Positions 44,390 to 52,601 of a stretch of DNA of 64,000 bases are shown here, in pieces. The stretch is from Methylophilus sp. GTDB lineage: Bacteria > Pseudomonadota > Gammaproteobacteria > Burkholderiales > Methylophilaceae. The number at the start of each line of letters is the position of its first letter. Positions within the stretch are counted from its first letter, which is position 1. The notes under the pieces are model-generated. The model saw only the letters and a program-made list of their open reading frames with translations. It did not search any database and was not told where the DNA came from. The stretch spans positions 1-64,000 of the forward strand of contig NZ_SSGF01000010.1 of NCBI RefSeq assembly GCF_008015755.1. The letters are read 5' to 3'. The position numbers were made by a program, and so were the translations under genes.

Positions 44390-46087
44390 ATGAGCCAAAT
44401 GCTCTTAAGTACTTTCAAAACTCGGATTGCAAAATACTGTTTTCTACCAAATACACAAACAACGTGGATTTTGGCAGGTTCGTTATTTATCATGGTGACT
44501 GATAACCTTTCTCTTTTCCAAAACCTCCTAAAGACTTACCCATTCAATTTCCATAACTTACCTTTTCTAATTTCCTTAGTTATTTTCTTTTTTGCTACGA
44601 TCGCAATTGTTTTCCAAATTCTTTGCATTGGAAAATCTGCCAAATGGATTTTAGCCTTGTTAATAATTGTTTCCTCCATTAATGCTTATTTTATGGATAG
44701 CTTTGGAGTGGTCATTGATCACACTATGATGGATAACGTAGCTCAAACTGATCTTAAAGAGCTGCAAGGGTTAATTAGTATCGAACTATTAATGAGATTG
44801 ATTTTATTTGGATTGCTACCAGCGTATTTCGTTATTAAGTCCTTTCCAAAGGCAGGAGCATTTAATCAAGAAATCAAAGGGCGACTCAAAACTGTAGCAA
44901 CTTTAAGCTTAACCACCCTAATAGTCGTGATGCCATTTACCGCGGGTTATGCGTCGTTCATTCGAGAACATAAAATTGTGAGATTTTATGCAAATCCAAC
45001 TTACTCTATTTATTCTTCATACAAGTACTTGAATCAAGAAGCTAATGTTTATGAAGCACGCAATACACCTCTCAAAAAGATTGCAGAAGACGCTGTAAAA
45101 ACCTCTACAACCAGCAATAAACATAAGTTAGTGATTATGGTAGTTGGTGAAACTGCCAGATTTGACAGATTCTCCCTCAATGGCTATCAACGGCTAACGA
45201 ATCCCAATCTGGCTAAAGCCAATGTAATTAGTTTTGATGATGTTTCATCTTGCGGCACTTCAACAGGTGTTTCGGTTCCTTGTATGTTTTCATCCTTGGG
45301 TAAAAGACATTACGATAAGAAAGCTGCAGTGAATCAGGAAAATGTCATTGATGTGCTTGCCAGAAATGGTATCGACGTACTATGGAGAGATAACAACTCT
45401 GACTCAAAAGGGGTTGCATTGAGAGTCAAATACCAAGATTTTCAATCTACGACCTTAAATCCCATCTGCGACCCTGAGTGCAGAGATGTTGGAATGCTTG
45501 ATGGTCTTGATAAGCATATTCAGTCTAAAAGTGATAAAGACATTTTGATTGTGTTACATCAAATGGGAAATCATGGCCCAGAATACTTCAGAAGGTATCC
45601 GGCTGCCTTTGAGAAATTTAGTCCTGTTTGTAAATCCAAAGAGCTAAAGGATTGCACTAAACAGGAAATCGACAATGCTTACGACAACGCAATCTTGTAC
45701 ACCGATTACTTTTTGTCAGAGGTCATTAAGTTTTTGAAACCCTATGAAGAAAACTATGATGTTGGAATGATGTATATAGCAGATCATGGTGAATCGCTTG
45801 GGGAATACGGAATGTATCTTCATGCAGCGCCGGTGATGATTGCTCCCAAAGAACAGACTAGAGTTCCGCTCATCGTTTGGACAGGTAATACCTCATCCTT
45901 TCCCCAAAGTCATTTAAGACAACACAAAAATGTTGCGCTTAGCCATGATGATGTTTTTTGCTCTTTACTAGTAGCATATGACTTCCGCTCGAATGTTTGT
46001 ATGCCTTATGTGGAGTCAGCTAAACACCTATACAACTCATTAGATCACGATGTAATTGCAGTTGAAGATCAAGGCTCTACCAGCTAA
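44390..46087 (+). CDS. eptA: Lipid A phosphoethanolamine transferase (EptA type)
   Basis: Inner-membrane enzyme, 565 aa, with five N-terminal membrane helices and a periplasmic alkaline-phosphatase-fold domain from about residue 215. It moves phosphoethanolamine from phosphatidylethanolamine to lipid A and is related to MCR proteins, which lower polymyxin binding. The zinc/nucleophile motifs are VVGETARFDRFSLNGY, SSCGTSTGVSVPCMFS with the acceptor threonine, MGNHGPEYFRRYP and ADHGESLGEYGMYLH. Six or more cysteines (PICDPECRD, SPVCKSKELKDC) fit the family's disulfides. Divergent from the czc operon, with its own sigma-54 promoter. Confidence 0.9.
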   Translation: MSQMLLSTFKTRIAKYCFLPNTQTTWILAGSLFIMVTDNLSLFQNLLKTYPFNFHNLPFLISLVIFFFATIAIVFQILCIGKSAKWILALLIIVSSINAYFMDSFGVVIDHTMMDNVAQTDLKELQGLISIELLMRLILFGLLPAYFVIKSFPKAGAFNQEIKGRLKTVATLSLTTLIVVMPFTAGYASFIREHKIVRFYANPTYSIYSSYKYLNQEANVYEARNTPLKKIAEDAVKTSTTSNKHKLVIMVVGETARFDRFSLNGYQRLTNPNLAKANVISFDDVSSCGTSTGVSVPCMFSSLGKRHYDKKAAVNQENVIDVLARNGIDVLWRDNNSDSKGVALRVKYQDFQSTTLNPICDPECRDVGMLDGLDKHIQSKSDKDILIVLHQMGNHGPEYFRRYPAAFEKFSPVCKSKELKDCTKQEIDNAYDNAILYTDYFLSEVIKFLKPYEENYDVGMMYIADHGESLGEYGMYLHAAPVMIAPKEQTRVPLIVWTGNTSSFPQSHLRQHKNVALSHDDVFCSLLVAYDFRSNVCMPYVESAKHLYNSLDHDVIAVEDQGSTS

Positions 46088-46152
46088 GTTTTACCTATAG
46101 GTATTGTCCGAGTCTAATCGTTGTCATCTATTAGTCTTTTTAATACCTATAA

Positions 46153-46191
46153 ATGCGTGCAATGATTCCTCATCAACCATCCATTATTTGA
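46153..46191 (+). pseudogene. DUF305 gene remnant
   Basis: The reading MRAMIPHQPSII then stop matches MRAMIPHHSIAI in the intact DUF305 gene; the first 23 bases differ from 49576-49598 at one position only. It is a short leftover on the other side of the ars operon from the intact copy. Confidence 0.5.
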
Positions 46192-46462
46192 TGTATGTAA
46201 TCTAAATTACCTACCTCTAGAAGGTAGGTGACGTAATATAGTAAAGGCACCCATAGAACGTACCAACACACTTGTACCCCACTTGCAGCGTAACCTGGTA
46301 GCTTGGAAATTAATTTTGAGTGTGACTTTGGGGATGTCAGTTGAAATGTCGATTTAGCGATAATCACATAAAAATCGACTTCACCGTTGTTGTATTTTGT
46401 TTTTACATTACTACTGATTTTGATTAATCCTCTGCTTCATTCAAACCATCTAATGGTTGCAT

Positions 46463-46484
46463 TATTTCCATAATTATGGAAATA
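46463..46484. promoter_or_regulatory. 22-bp perfect palindrome, probable ArsR operator
   Basis: TATTTCCATAATTATGGAAATA is a perfect palindrome placed 8 bp before the arsR ATG and after a TTGCAT -35-like box. Such a position would let ArsR block RNA polymerase and release on arsenite binding. Confidence 0.7.
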
Positions 46485-46492
46485 TAGAATAC

Positions 46493-46834
46493 ATGGACAT
46501 CAAATCAGCAGTGACGCAACTTTCTTCAATTGCCCAAGAGGCTCGCTTAGAGATATTTCGCTTGCTTGTTCAAGCGGGGGTTGAAGGGCTGCCAGCGGGA
46601 AGCATTGGAGAGAAGCTTAATATTCCGCCCAGCACTCTCTCATTTCACCTTAAAGAGCTAAGCCATGCCGGACTGATTGACTCACGCCAGGTTAGTAGAT
46701 TCATTTACTACACCGCCAACTATGCCGCAATGAATGGCTTACTTGCCTACCTCACTGAAAATTGCTGTGCAGGTGTGAACGAGTGCTGTCCTGATATAAC
46801 AATCTGCAATCAAGAGAAAGGAAATGAACCATGA
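46493..46834 (+). CDS. arsR: ArsR-type arsenic repressor
   Basis: Winged-helix repressor, 113 aa. The recognition part reads GSIGEKLNIPPSTLSFHLKEL followed by the wing LIDSRQVSRFIYY. Arsenite-binding cysteines are probably in the C-terminal ENCCAGVNECCPDITIC, a type with C-terminal rather than helix-alpha3 cysteines. The ATG at 46493 was chosen from domain length; upstream codons overlap the operator. Its stop overlaps the next start (ATGA), so the ars genes are one operon under its own palindromic operator. Confidence 0.88.
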   Translation: MDIKSAVTQLSSIAQEARLEIFRLLVQAGVEGLPAGSIGEKLNIPPSTLSFHLKELSHAGLIDSRQVSRFIYYTANYAAMNGLLAYLTENCCAGVNECCPDITICNQEKGNEP

Positions 46835-47289
46835 AACGTATGCATTTGCACATCTCCGTTGATGACATCAATCAAAGTGTAGGTTTCTATAGCAATCTGT
46901 TTGGTGCTTCGCCCACAGTATCGAAACCGGATTATGCCAAGTGGATGTTAGATGATCCTCTAGTCAATTTTGCGATTAGCAAACGTGGCGCTAAAGCTGG
47001 CCTAGACCATATTGGTATTCAGGTTGAGAGTGAGTCAGAGCTTGAAGAAATCAAAGACCGCTTAGATAAGGCTGAGCTGAGCTTGCTTACTGAAGAAGGC
47101 ACGACTTGCTGCTACGCTAAGTCAGATAAGCATTGGGTACAAGACCCTTCGGGGATTGCCTGGGAAACCTATCGGACCTTAGACAGTGCTCCGACATTTA
47201 GCGGCCAAGAGACAACTGAGCCTAGCGCTGCATGTTGTGTGCCCGCTGCCCAGAAAGTAGAGTTTGCTACTAGAAAGCAGTGTTGCTAA
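46831..47289 (+). CDS. arsI: ArsI/CadI-family C-As lyase
   Basis: Vicinal-oxygen-chelate (glyoxalase-like) protein, 152 aa. ArsI enzymes use Fe(II) and O2 to break the carbon-arsenic bond of trivalent organoarsenicals. MHLHISVDDINQSVGFYSNLFG gives the first metal His, GLDHIGIQV the second, WETYRT the glutamate, and TTCCYAKSDKHWVQDPSG the vicinal cysteines that bind the arsenical. A second Cys tail (ACCVPA and KQCC) ends the protein. It overlaps arsR by 4 bp and touches acr3. Confidence 0.87.
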   Translation: MKRMHLHISVDDINQSVGFYSNLFGASPTVSKPDYAKWMLDDPLVNFAISKRGAKAGLDHIGIQVESESELEEIKDRLDKAELSLLTEEGTTCCYAKSDKHWVQDPSGIAWETYRTLDSAPTFSGQETTEPSAACCVPAAQKVEFATRKQCC

Positions 47290-48336
47290 ATGAATGCCAT
47301 CACTCAACCAAACTCAATAAGCAGCTTTGAGCGCAACCTGACATGGTGGGTTCTTGGATGCATTCTGGTCGGGATTGGATTAGGTGAAGCCTTTCCTAAG
47401 TTCTTTCAGGCTGTTGGAAGTCTCAAGATTGCAGAAGTCAACCTGCCTGTAGCTGCCCTAATATGGTTAATGATTATCCCGATGCTGCTAAAAATCGACT
47501 TCAAGACCATGGGAGACGTCTTGGCCCACAGCAAAGGGATAGGTGTTACTTTGTTCATCAACTGGATAGTAAAGCCTTTCTCTATGGCTTTACTCGCTTG
47601 GGTATTCATTCGTCATGTTTTCGGTGACTTGTTGCCCGCAGACCAGATTGATAGTTACATAGCCGGACTGATTCTCTTAGCTGCTGCCCCATGCACGGCT
47701 ATGGTTTTTGTTTGGAGCGGCTTGTGTGGCGGTGAACCCAAGTTTACGTTATCTCAGGTTGCACTCAATGACGCCATTATGCTGTTCGCTTTTGCACCAC
47801 TTGTAGGGTTGTTATTAGGCCTCTCGAATATCGTTGTGCCATGGGACACGCTTTTCCTGTCTCTAGTACTCTTCATTATTGTACCTGTGGTAATCAGCCA
47901 ATTTGTGCGAGAGGTAATATTGTCTGGCCGCCCAAAATCACTTGATGCATTACTTAAGCGTATTCAGCCTATTTCTTTGTCCGCTTTGCTGGCAACCTTA
48001 ATTTTGCTTTTTGGTTTTCAAGGCCAGCAAATACTTGCCCAGCCCATCGTTATTGTCCTGATAGCAGTGCCTATTATTATCCAGGTGTATTTCAACTCTA
48101 TGCTGGCTTACTGGCTGAATAAAAAACTTAAGGTAGCGCACTGCGTAGCTGCTCCATCCGCGCTGATTGGTGCTTCAAACTTTTTTGAGTTGGCTGTCGC
48201 AACGGCTATTGCACTCTTTGGATTTAATTCAGGCGCCGCTCTAGCTACCGTTGTAGGTGTGCTGATTGAAGTGCCTGTCATGTTGTCAGTCATCGCAATT
48301 GTGAATCGTAGCCGTCATTGGTACGAGAGTGCCTAA
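47290..48336 (+). CDS. acr3: ACR3-type arsenite efflux permease
   Basis: Inner-membrane arsenite exporter, 348 aa, ten hydrophobic segments. WLMIIPMLLKIDFKTMGDVL and AAPCTAMVFVWSGLCGGEP, with the essential cysteine of ACR3 in APCTAMV, are diagnostic, and IGASNFFELAVATAIALFG marks the last conserved block. It moves arsenite out using the proton gradient. Its ATG directly follows the arsI stop. This ACR3 is the bile-acid/arsenite fold, not the ArsB family. Confidence 0.92.
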   Translation: MNAITQPNSISSFERNLTWWVLGCILVGIGLGEAFPKFFQAVGSLKIAEVNLPVAALIWLMIIPMLLKIDFKTMGDVLAHSKGIGVTLFINWIVKPFSMALLAWVFIRHVFGDLLPADQIDSYIAGLILLAAAPCTAMVFVWSGLCGGEPKFTLSQVALNDAIMLFAFAPLVGLLLGLSNIVVPWDTLFLSLVLFIIVPVVISQFVREVILSGRPKSLDALLKRIQPISLSALLATLILLFGFQGQQILAQPIVIVLIAVPIIIQVYFNSMLAYWLNKKLKVAHCVAAPSALIGASNFFELAVATAIALFGFNSGAALATVVGVLIEVPVMLSVIAIVNRSRHWYESA

Positions 48337-48352
48337 TAATCGAAAGCTATCA

Positions 48353-48823
48353 ATGAATATTCTATTTTTATGTACAGGTAACTCATGCCGTTCAATTTTG
48401 GCTGAGGCAACATTCAATGCTCTGGCACCAACAGGCATGAAAGCAATGAGCGCCGGAAGCCAGCCTACAGGCGAGGTGCATCCACGTTCTATTGTATTGT
48501 TAAAGCGTGAAGGCATATCTACAGAAGGCTATTATAGCAAGTCATGGGATAGCCTGCCGGTGACCCCAGACATCGTTATTACAGTTTGCAGTAATGCAGC
48601 AGGGGAAACCTGTCCGGCCTATCTGGGAAATGTCTTAAGAGCGCATTGGGGAGTGGATGATCCTGCCAAAGCAACAGGCACAGATGCTGAGATAGAAGCT
48701 TCATTCGTTCAGGCTTATTCAATACTTCGCAAGAGGATTGAGGCATTTCTTAACTTAAGTCCAGACATCTTGAATGATAAAGAGAGACTTAAGCAAGAGT
48801 TACAGCTCATTGGTAATATTTGA
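48353..48823 (+). CDS. arsC: Arsenate reductase ArsC, phosphatase-fold type
   Basis: Low-molecular-weight-phosphatase-fold reductase, 156 aa, converting arsenate to arsenite for ACR3. The P-loop LFLCTGNSCRS carries the catalytic Cys-x5-Arg and follows the start closely; VCSNAAGETCP has the two redox cysteines used in the thioredoxin-coupled type, and HWGVDDPA supplies the acid. The ATG at 48353 (17 bp after acr3) fits the family start better than a GTG at 48329. Confidence 0.9.
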   Translation: MNILFLCTGNSCRSILAEATFNALAPTGMKAMSAGSQPTGEVHPRSIVLLKREGISTEGYYSKSWDSLPVTPDIVITVCSNAAGETCPAYLGNVLRAHWGVDDPAKATGTDAEIEASFVQAYSILRKRIEAFLNLSPDILNDKERLKQELQLIGNI

Positions 48824-49245
48824 ACGTTCCTATGGTGCTTCATGGGCCACTAATTAAAGTCTAAAACACTATATCGTTTGTTAGCAGTGCTGCTGCTAGG
48901 GACTCTATAGCGTTTTAGGTCATGAGTTAACCGCAGGTCGCGATGCTTTGTTAAATGGTATGCCGTTGATGATCACTGGCAAGTTTGTTGGTTTTGGAAT
49001 TTGTGTTATCGCCTCCCGCATGGGAGTAGCCGAAGAGAAGTTCGCATCACTACGATGGGGCGTATTTCATTCATGTGACCACGCATTCCACTGCCGAGCA
49101 ACTAATTGACCTCATCTTTCTAAAAATTTTTTTTAAAAGACTCTCAGCTTAAAATCTCCATGCCATTTTATGACGGCAAAGATCTTGAACTCATCACTTA
49201 AAACCATGTCATCTCTTAAATCAGACAACTGACCAGGAGAAGCCA
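48824..49245. other. Gap with a decayed open frame and short repeats
   Basis: 422 bp. A plus-strand frame from about 48900 to 49110 is open for 70 codons (GLYSVLGHELTAGRDALLNG and beyond) but has no normal start, so it may be a broken gene. An inverted repeat, CTAAAACACTATA/TATAGCGTTTTAG with one mismatch, lies at 48861-48918. ATTCCA-N6-GAGCAACTA near 49086 resembles the IS-like unit at 35096. Nothing else stands out. Confidence 0.4.
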
Positions 49246-49740
49246 ATGCAAAACTCTACTGCATCTCATCACAACCACCCGATGGGTTCAATGAAATACT
49301 CAAAATTTGTTCTAATGATTGTGGTAGGCACAATTGTCATGTTTGGGCTAATGTATCTGAATGTTTATTCGGTTGATCATGTTTTCTTTAGTGAAACTAG
49401 AGCATACATGGCACTGATCATGGGGGCGACCATGGCATTTGTTATGCTAGCTTTCATGTGGAATATGTACCCCAACAAACAAATCAATATACTCATTCTA
49501 GGGACTAGCGTCCTCGTTTTTGGGGTGTCACTGTGGTTAGTACGAAGTCAGACTACAGTCGATGATGTTGCATACATGCGTGCGATGATTCCTCATCACT
49601 CGATTGCTATATTAACTAGTGAACGGGCAAGAATAACTGATCCTAGAGTAAGGAAATTGGCGGACGAAGTTATTGAAGCGCAGCGCAAGGAGATAGATGA
49701 AATGAAAGGTTATATAACAGACCTGAAGCGGAATCAGTAA
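49246..49740 (+). CDS. DUF305-family membrane protein
   Basis: A 164-aa protein with three hydrophobic helices in the first 105 residues and a C-terminal four-helix DUF305-type tail bearing the signature YMRAMIPHHSIAI. The N terminus has SHHNHPMG, rich in His. DUF305 proteins are common in copper and silver resistance clusters and are ferritin-like, but the function is unproven. GGAG lies 7 bp before the ATG. It sits between the ars operon and the convergent multicopper oxidase gene. Confidence 0.82.
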   Translation: MQNSTASHHNHPMGSMKYSKFVLMIVVGTIVMFGLMYLNVYSVDHVFFSETRAYMALIMGATMAFVMLAFMWNMYPNKQINILILGTSVLVFGVSLWLVRSQTTVDDVAYMRAMIPHHSIAILTSERARITDPRVRKLADEVIEAQRKEIDEMKGYITDLKRNQ

Positions 49741-49815
49741 CGATTCTAGAGCATATGATTGGCCTGTGTAGCGTCTTTCTACCGACTAAAACCAACCATA
49801 TACTACCCAAATCAG

Positions 49816-51216
49816 TTAATGCCCTGAGTGGCCTGTTGGCTTTCTAACCTTAACGTCTGCATCATTTGTACTAACTGTATTCTTACGCTCAATCGGTGGC
49901 GCTTCTCTATCCACCGCATGAGCCACAGTGCCCGCCGGATGTTTATAATTTCCTGGATTTTTGTAATCATCTCGCTTCAGTCCATCTCTGACTTTAACAG
50001 TAGTGAACATCCCACCCATATCTATGGCACCAAATGGGCCTGTGCCCATCATCATAGGCAAGGTATTTTCGGGAATAGGCATATCCATCATCTCAGCCAT
50101 ATCAGTCATCTCTGACATGCCTGTTTCGCCCATTGGCATGTAGTCAGGTACCAATTTCCCTATTTTCTTGATGAGGTCTCCTTGTTTCACTCCAATCAGG
50201 GTGGGGACATCATGACCCATCGCATTCATTGTGTGGTGACTCTTATGGCAGTGGAATGCCCAGTCGCCCGGCGCATCTGCAATAAATTCAATCGCCCGCA
50301 TTTGACCAACCGCCACATCGGTCGTAACCTCAGGCCAACGAGCCGTTTTTGGTATCCATCCACCATCAGTGCCTGTCACTTCAAACTCATGTCCATGGAT
50401 ATGAATGGGATGATTGGTCATGGTTAGATTGCCCATCCGGATTCGCACGCGATCATTTTTGCCAACAACAATAGAATCGATACCTGGGAATGCTCTGCTG
50501 TTCCACGTCCAAAGATTAAAATCCAGCATGGTATTGGTTTTTGGCGTGTAACTGCCTGGTTCAATATCATATGCATTGAGCAAGAAGATAAAGTCACGGT
50601 CAACCGGCATAAAATTCGGGTCTTTAGGGTGTGTCACCCAACTTCCCATCATGCCCATTGCCATTTGCAGCATTTCATCAGCATGTGGGTGGTACATGAA
50701 TGTACCAGGACGTTTTGCTTCAAATTCGTAGACAAATGTCTTACCGGGTTCAATCGCAGGTTGCGTCAAGCCAGTTACTCCATCCATGCCATTCGGTAAA
50801 CGTTGACCATGCCAGTGTATACTGGTTCGCTCAGGAAGCCTGTTGGTAACATATATTCGTACTCGGTCGCCTTCCACCACCTCAATAGTTGGCCCAGGAC
50901 TTTGGCCGTTATAGCCCCATAGGTGTGCTTTCATACCAGGTGCAATTTCACGCACAACAGGTTCAGCTACCAAATGAAATTCTTTAACTCCATTGTTCAT
51001 ACGCCATGGCAGTGTCCAGCCATTTAATGTGACCACGGGATTATAAGGTCTACCGGTCGTAGGATGTAGTGGGGGTTGAGTAGTGGCCGCATCACTAGTT
51101 ACTATTTCGGGCAGCGCAGCCATTGCAACTTTGCTGACGCTAGAGATCGCAACACCCGCCATCCCGAGACCTGCATATTTAAAAAAACTTCTTCTGTTTA
51201 AACCTGGATTACTCAT
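49816..51216 (-). CDS. Tat-exported multicopper oxidase (CopA/CueO-like)
   Basis: Periplasmic copper oxidase, 466 aa, with a twin-arginine signal (NRRSFFKYAGLGMAG). Four copper motifs are present: IHWHGQRLPNGMDG, MYHPHADE, HPIHIHGHEFE and AFHCHKSHHTMNAMGH, the last with the type-1 cysteine. A Met-rich stretch (MSEMTDMAEMMDM) near residue 375 is a likely Cu(I) substrate site. It would oxidise Cu(I) to Cu(II) in the periplasm. GGAAGG precedes the ATG. It is the last gene of the minus-strand copper block, 2 bp after the TolC-type gene. Confidence 0.9.
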   Translation of the reverse strand: MSNPGLNRRSFFKYAGLGMAGVAISSVSKVAMAALPEIVTSDAATTQPPLHPTTGRPYNPVVTLNGWTLPWRMNNGVKEFHLVAEPVVREIAPGMKAHLWGYNGQSPGPTIEVVEGDRVRIYVTNRLPERTSIHWHGQRLPNGMDGVTGLTQPAIEPGKTFVYEFEAKRPGTFMYHPHADEMLQMAMGMMGSWVTHPKDPNFMPVDRDFIFLLNAYDIEPGSYTPKTNTMLDFNLWTWNSRAFPGIDSIVVGKNDRVRIRMGNLTMTNHPIHIHGHEFEVTGTDGGWIPKTARWPEVTTDVAVGQMRAIEFIADAPGDWAFHCHKSHHTMNAMGHDVPTLIGVKQGDLIKKIGKLVPDYMPMGETGMSEMTDMAEMMDMPIPENTLPMMMGTGPFGAIDMGGMFTTVKVRDGLKRDDYKNPGNYKHPAGTVAHAVDREAPPIERKNTVSTNDADVKVRKPTGHSGH

Positions 51217-51218
51217 GC

Positions 51219-52601
51219 TTATTGACCTTCCATCATTTGAGGACTTGCCACTAAAGTAGCTTGTAGCGCAGCGTCAGCCACCCAAAAGTCGCGTAATGAT
51301 TCAATGTATCCTTTGACGCTTTGAACTTGCGCACGGGCGTCACCAAACAACTCAAACGGACTGGTAAGCATGCCGTTATATCTGAGTAAACTCTGCTGCA
51401 GGGTTTTCTTGCGCAAAGGCACGATTTCATCGCGGATGTGTTTGGTTGTGTCATAGTAAGTTCGATACGTGTTATAGGATTCACGGATCTCTGATTGCGC
51501 ATTGATGACAGTTTGTGCCGTCCGATTCACTGCCTGCATATAAATGGCTTCTGCTCTCCCTACACGGGCGGTTCCCCAATCAAAAAGTGGAATTTCAAAA
51601 GAAAGATCGATGCCTTTTTTATAAGGATCACTACGCTTACCTTCTAGCACTCTAGCCGGGCCGATTTCGAGTACATTGATAAAACGTGTGGTTTTGGTAA
51701 GTCCGAGTTGTTTAGCGACGGCCTCCGTTTCCAAACGAACCTCCTGCAAATCCAGTCTTTGATCAAATGCACTCTGCTCAAAAGGCTGTAAATCATTAAT
51801 GGTCTTCGGTAAATCTGGCAGCCTCTCTTCCAAGTGAAGTTCTGTAACTGATACACCCAATAGCCGGGCCAAAGCCTCATAGGCTTTGACCTGTTTGTTT
51901 CTGGCATTGGCATAATCTAATGCAGCATCTGCGTAAAAACTTTGCTCACGCATTTGTTGTATCTGATTCCAGTTACCCACTTGAAACATTCGTTTAGCCA
52001 GCTCGGCACTAGCTTCAGCTGACTCTTTCACCTGTTCGCTGTATCGGGTGAGCTCAGCAGCAGCTACTGCATTGAAATATGCAGCTCGGGTGTGGTTTGC
52101 CAACTTAAGCACTTCCATGGCAGTAGACTTCTGAGTTTGCTCAAATCTCCGCTTTTCAATTTCCACAGCTTTTGGCATGGTAATCAAAGAAAAAATGTTA
52201 AACGTGAAGGCCTGTTCGATTTTGTACTCGCCATCATTTTTGGCATACAACATTGAAAAGCGTGGATTAGGCAATCTGCCGGCCTGTACCAAATCAGCCT
52301 CCGATATACCTAAATCATAAAAGGCAGCCTGTAAGCCTCGATTGTTCAGTAGTGCAATCTGGACAGCGGCATCCGCGTTGATTTTCTGGGATAGTAATGA
52401 CTGGACACGCTCATTGATCTTTTCATGTTCCTTTTCAGATTTAGGCCAAGCAATTTCCTGTTTAAGTTGTTTCTTGGCGATCTGCTGTACATTGTCAAAA
52501 CCACCGTCTTTAGTGAACGTCGCACATCCGGTTAATACGAACACCGAAGCAAGCGCTAGCAATATTCCTTTATGCTTCAATGCAGTATCATTAATGTTCA
52601 T
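51219..52601 (-). CDS. TolC-type outer-membrane lipoprotein
   Basis: Outer-membrane factor, 460 aa, with lipobox VLTGC near residue 23. The TolC repeats appear as ALLNNRGLQAAFYDLGISEADLVQAG and, later, YKKGIDLSFEIPLFDWG, typical of the metal-linked CusC/CopB group. AAGGAG precedes the ATG at 52601, and the frame beyond is not needed. The gene overlaps the DUF2231 gene by 11 bp and precedes the multicopper oxidase. It may act as a second outlet for copper; its pump partner is not in this operon. Confidence 0.85.
   Translation of the reverse strand: MNINDTALKHKGILLALASVFVLTGCATFTKDGGFDNVQQIAKKQLKQEIAWPKSEKEHEKINERVQSLLSQKINADAAVQIALLNNRGLQAAFYDLGISEADLVQAGRLPNPRFSMLYAKNDGEYKIEQAFTFNIFSLITMPKAVEIEKRRFEQTQKSTAMEVLKLANHTRAAYFNAVAAAELTRYSEQVKESAEASAELAKRMFQVGNWNQIQQMREQSFYADAALDYANARNKQVKAYEALARLLGVSVTELHLEERLPDLPKTINDLQPFEQSAFDQRLDLQEVRLETEAVAKQLGLTKTTRFINVLEIGPARVLEGKRSDPYKKGIDLSFEIPLFDWGTARVGRAEAIYMQAVNRTAQTVINAQSEIRESYNTYRTYYDTTKHIRDEIVPLRKKTLQQSLLRYNGMLTSPFELFGDARAQVQSVKGYIESLRDFWVADAALQATLVASPQMMEGQ

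Larger units (their letters stand above)
46088..46492. other. Intergenic scar between eptA and arsR
   Basis: 405 bp. It contains a 13-codon remnant of a DUF305 gene (46153-46191), an 8-bp hairpin ACCTACCT/AGGTAGGT (46209-46229), a minus-strand frame without a good start that stays open for about 85 codons (46173-46430) and looks protein-like only near its hydrophobic end, and the arsR operator at 46463. Confidence 0.5.

Noticed and set aside
48861-48918. Possible integron attC site (CTAAAAC ... GTTTTAG)
   Set aside because: The ends do not fit the attC core rule RYYYAAC/GTTRRRY and there is no integrase or cassette array.
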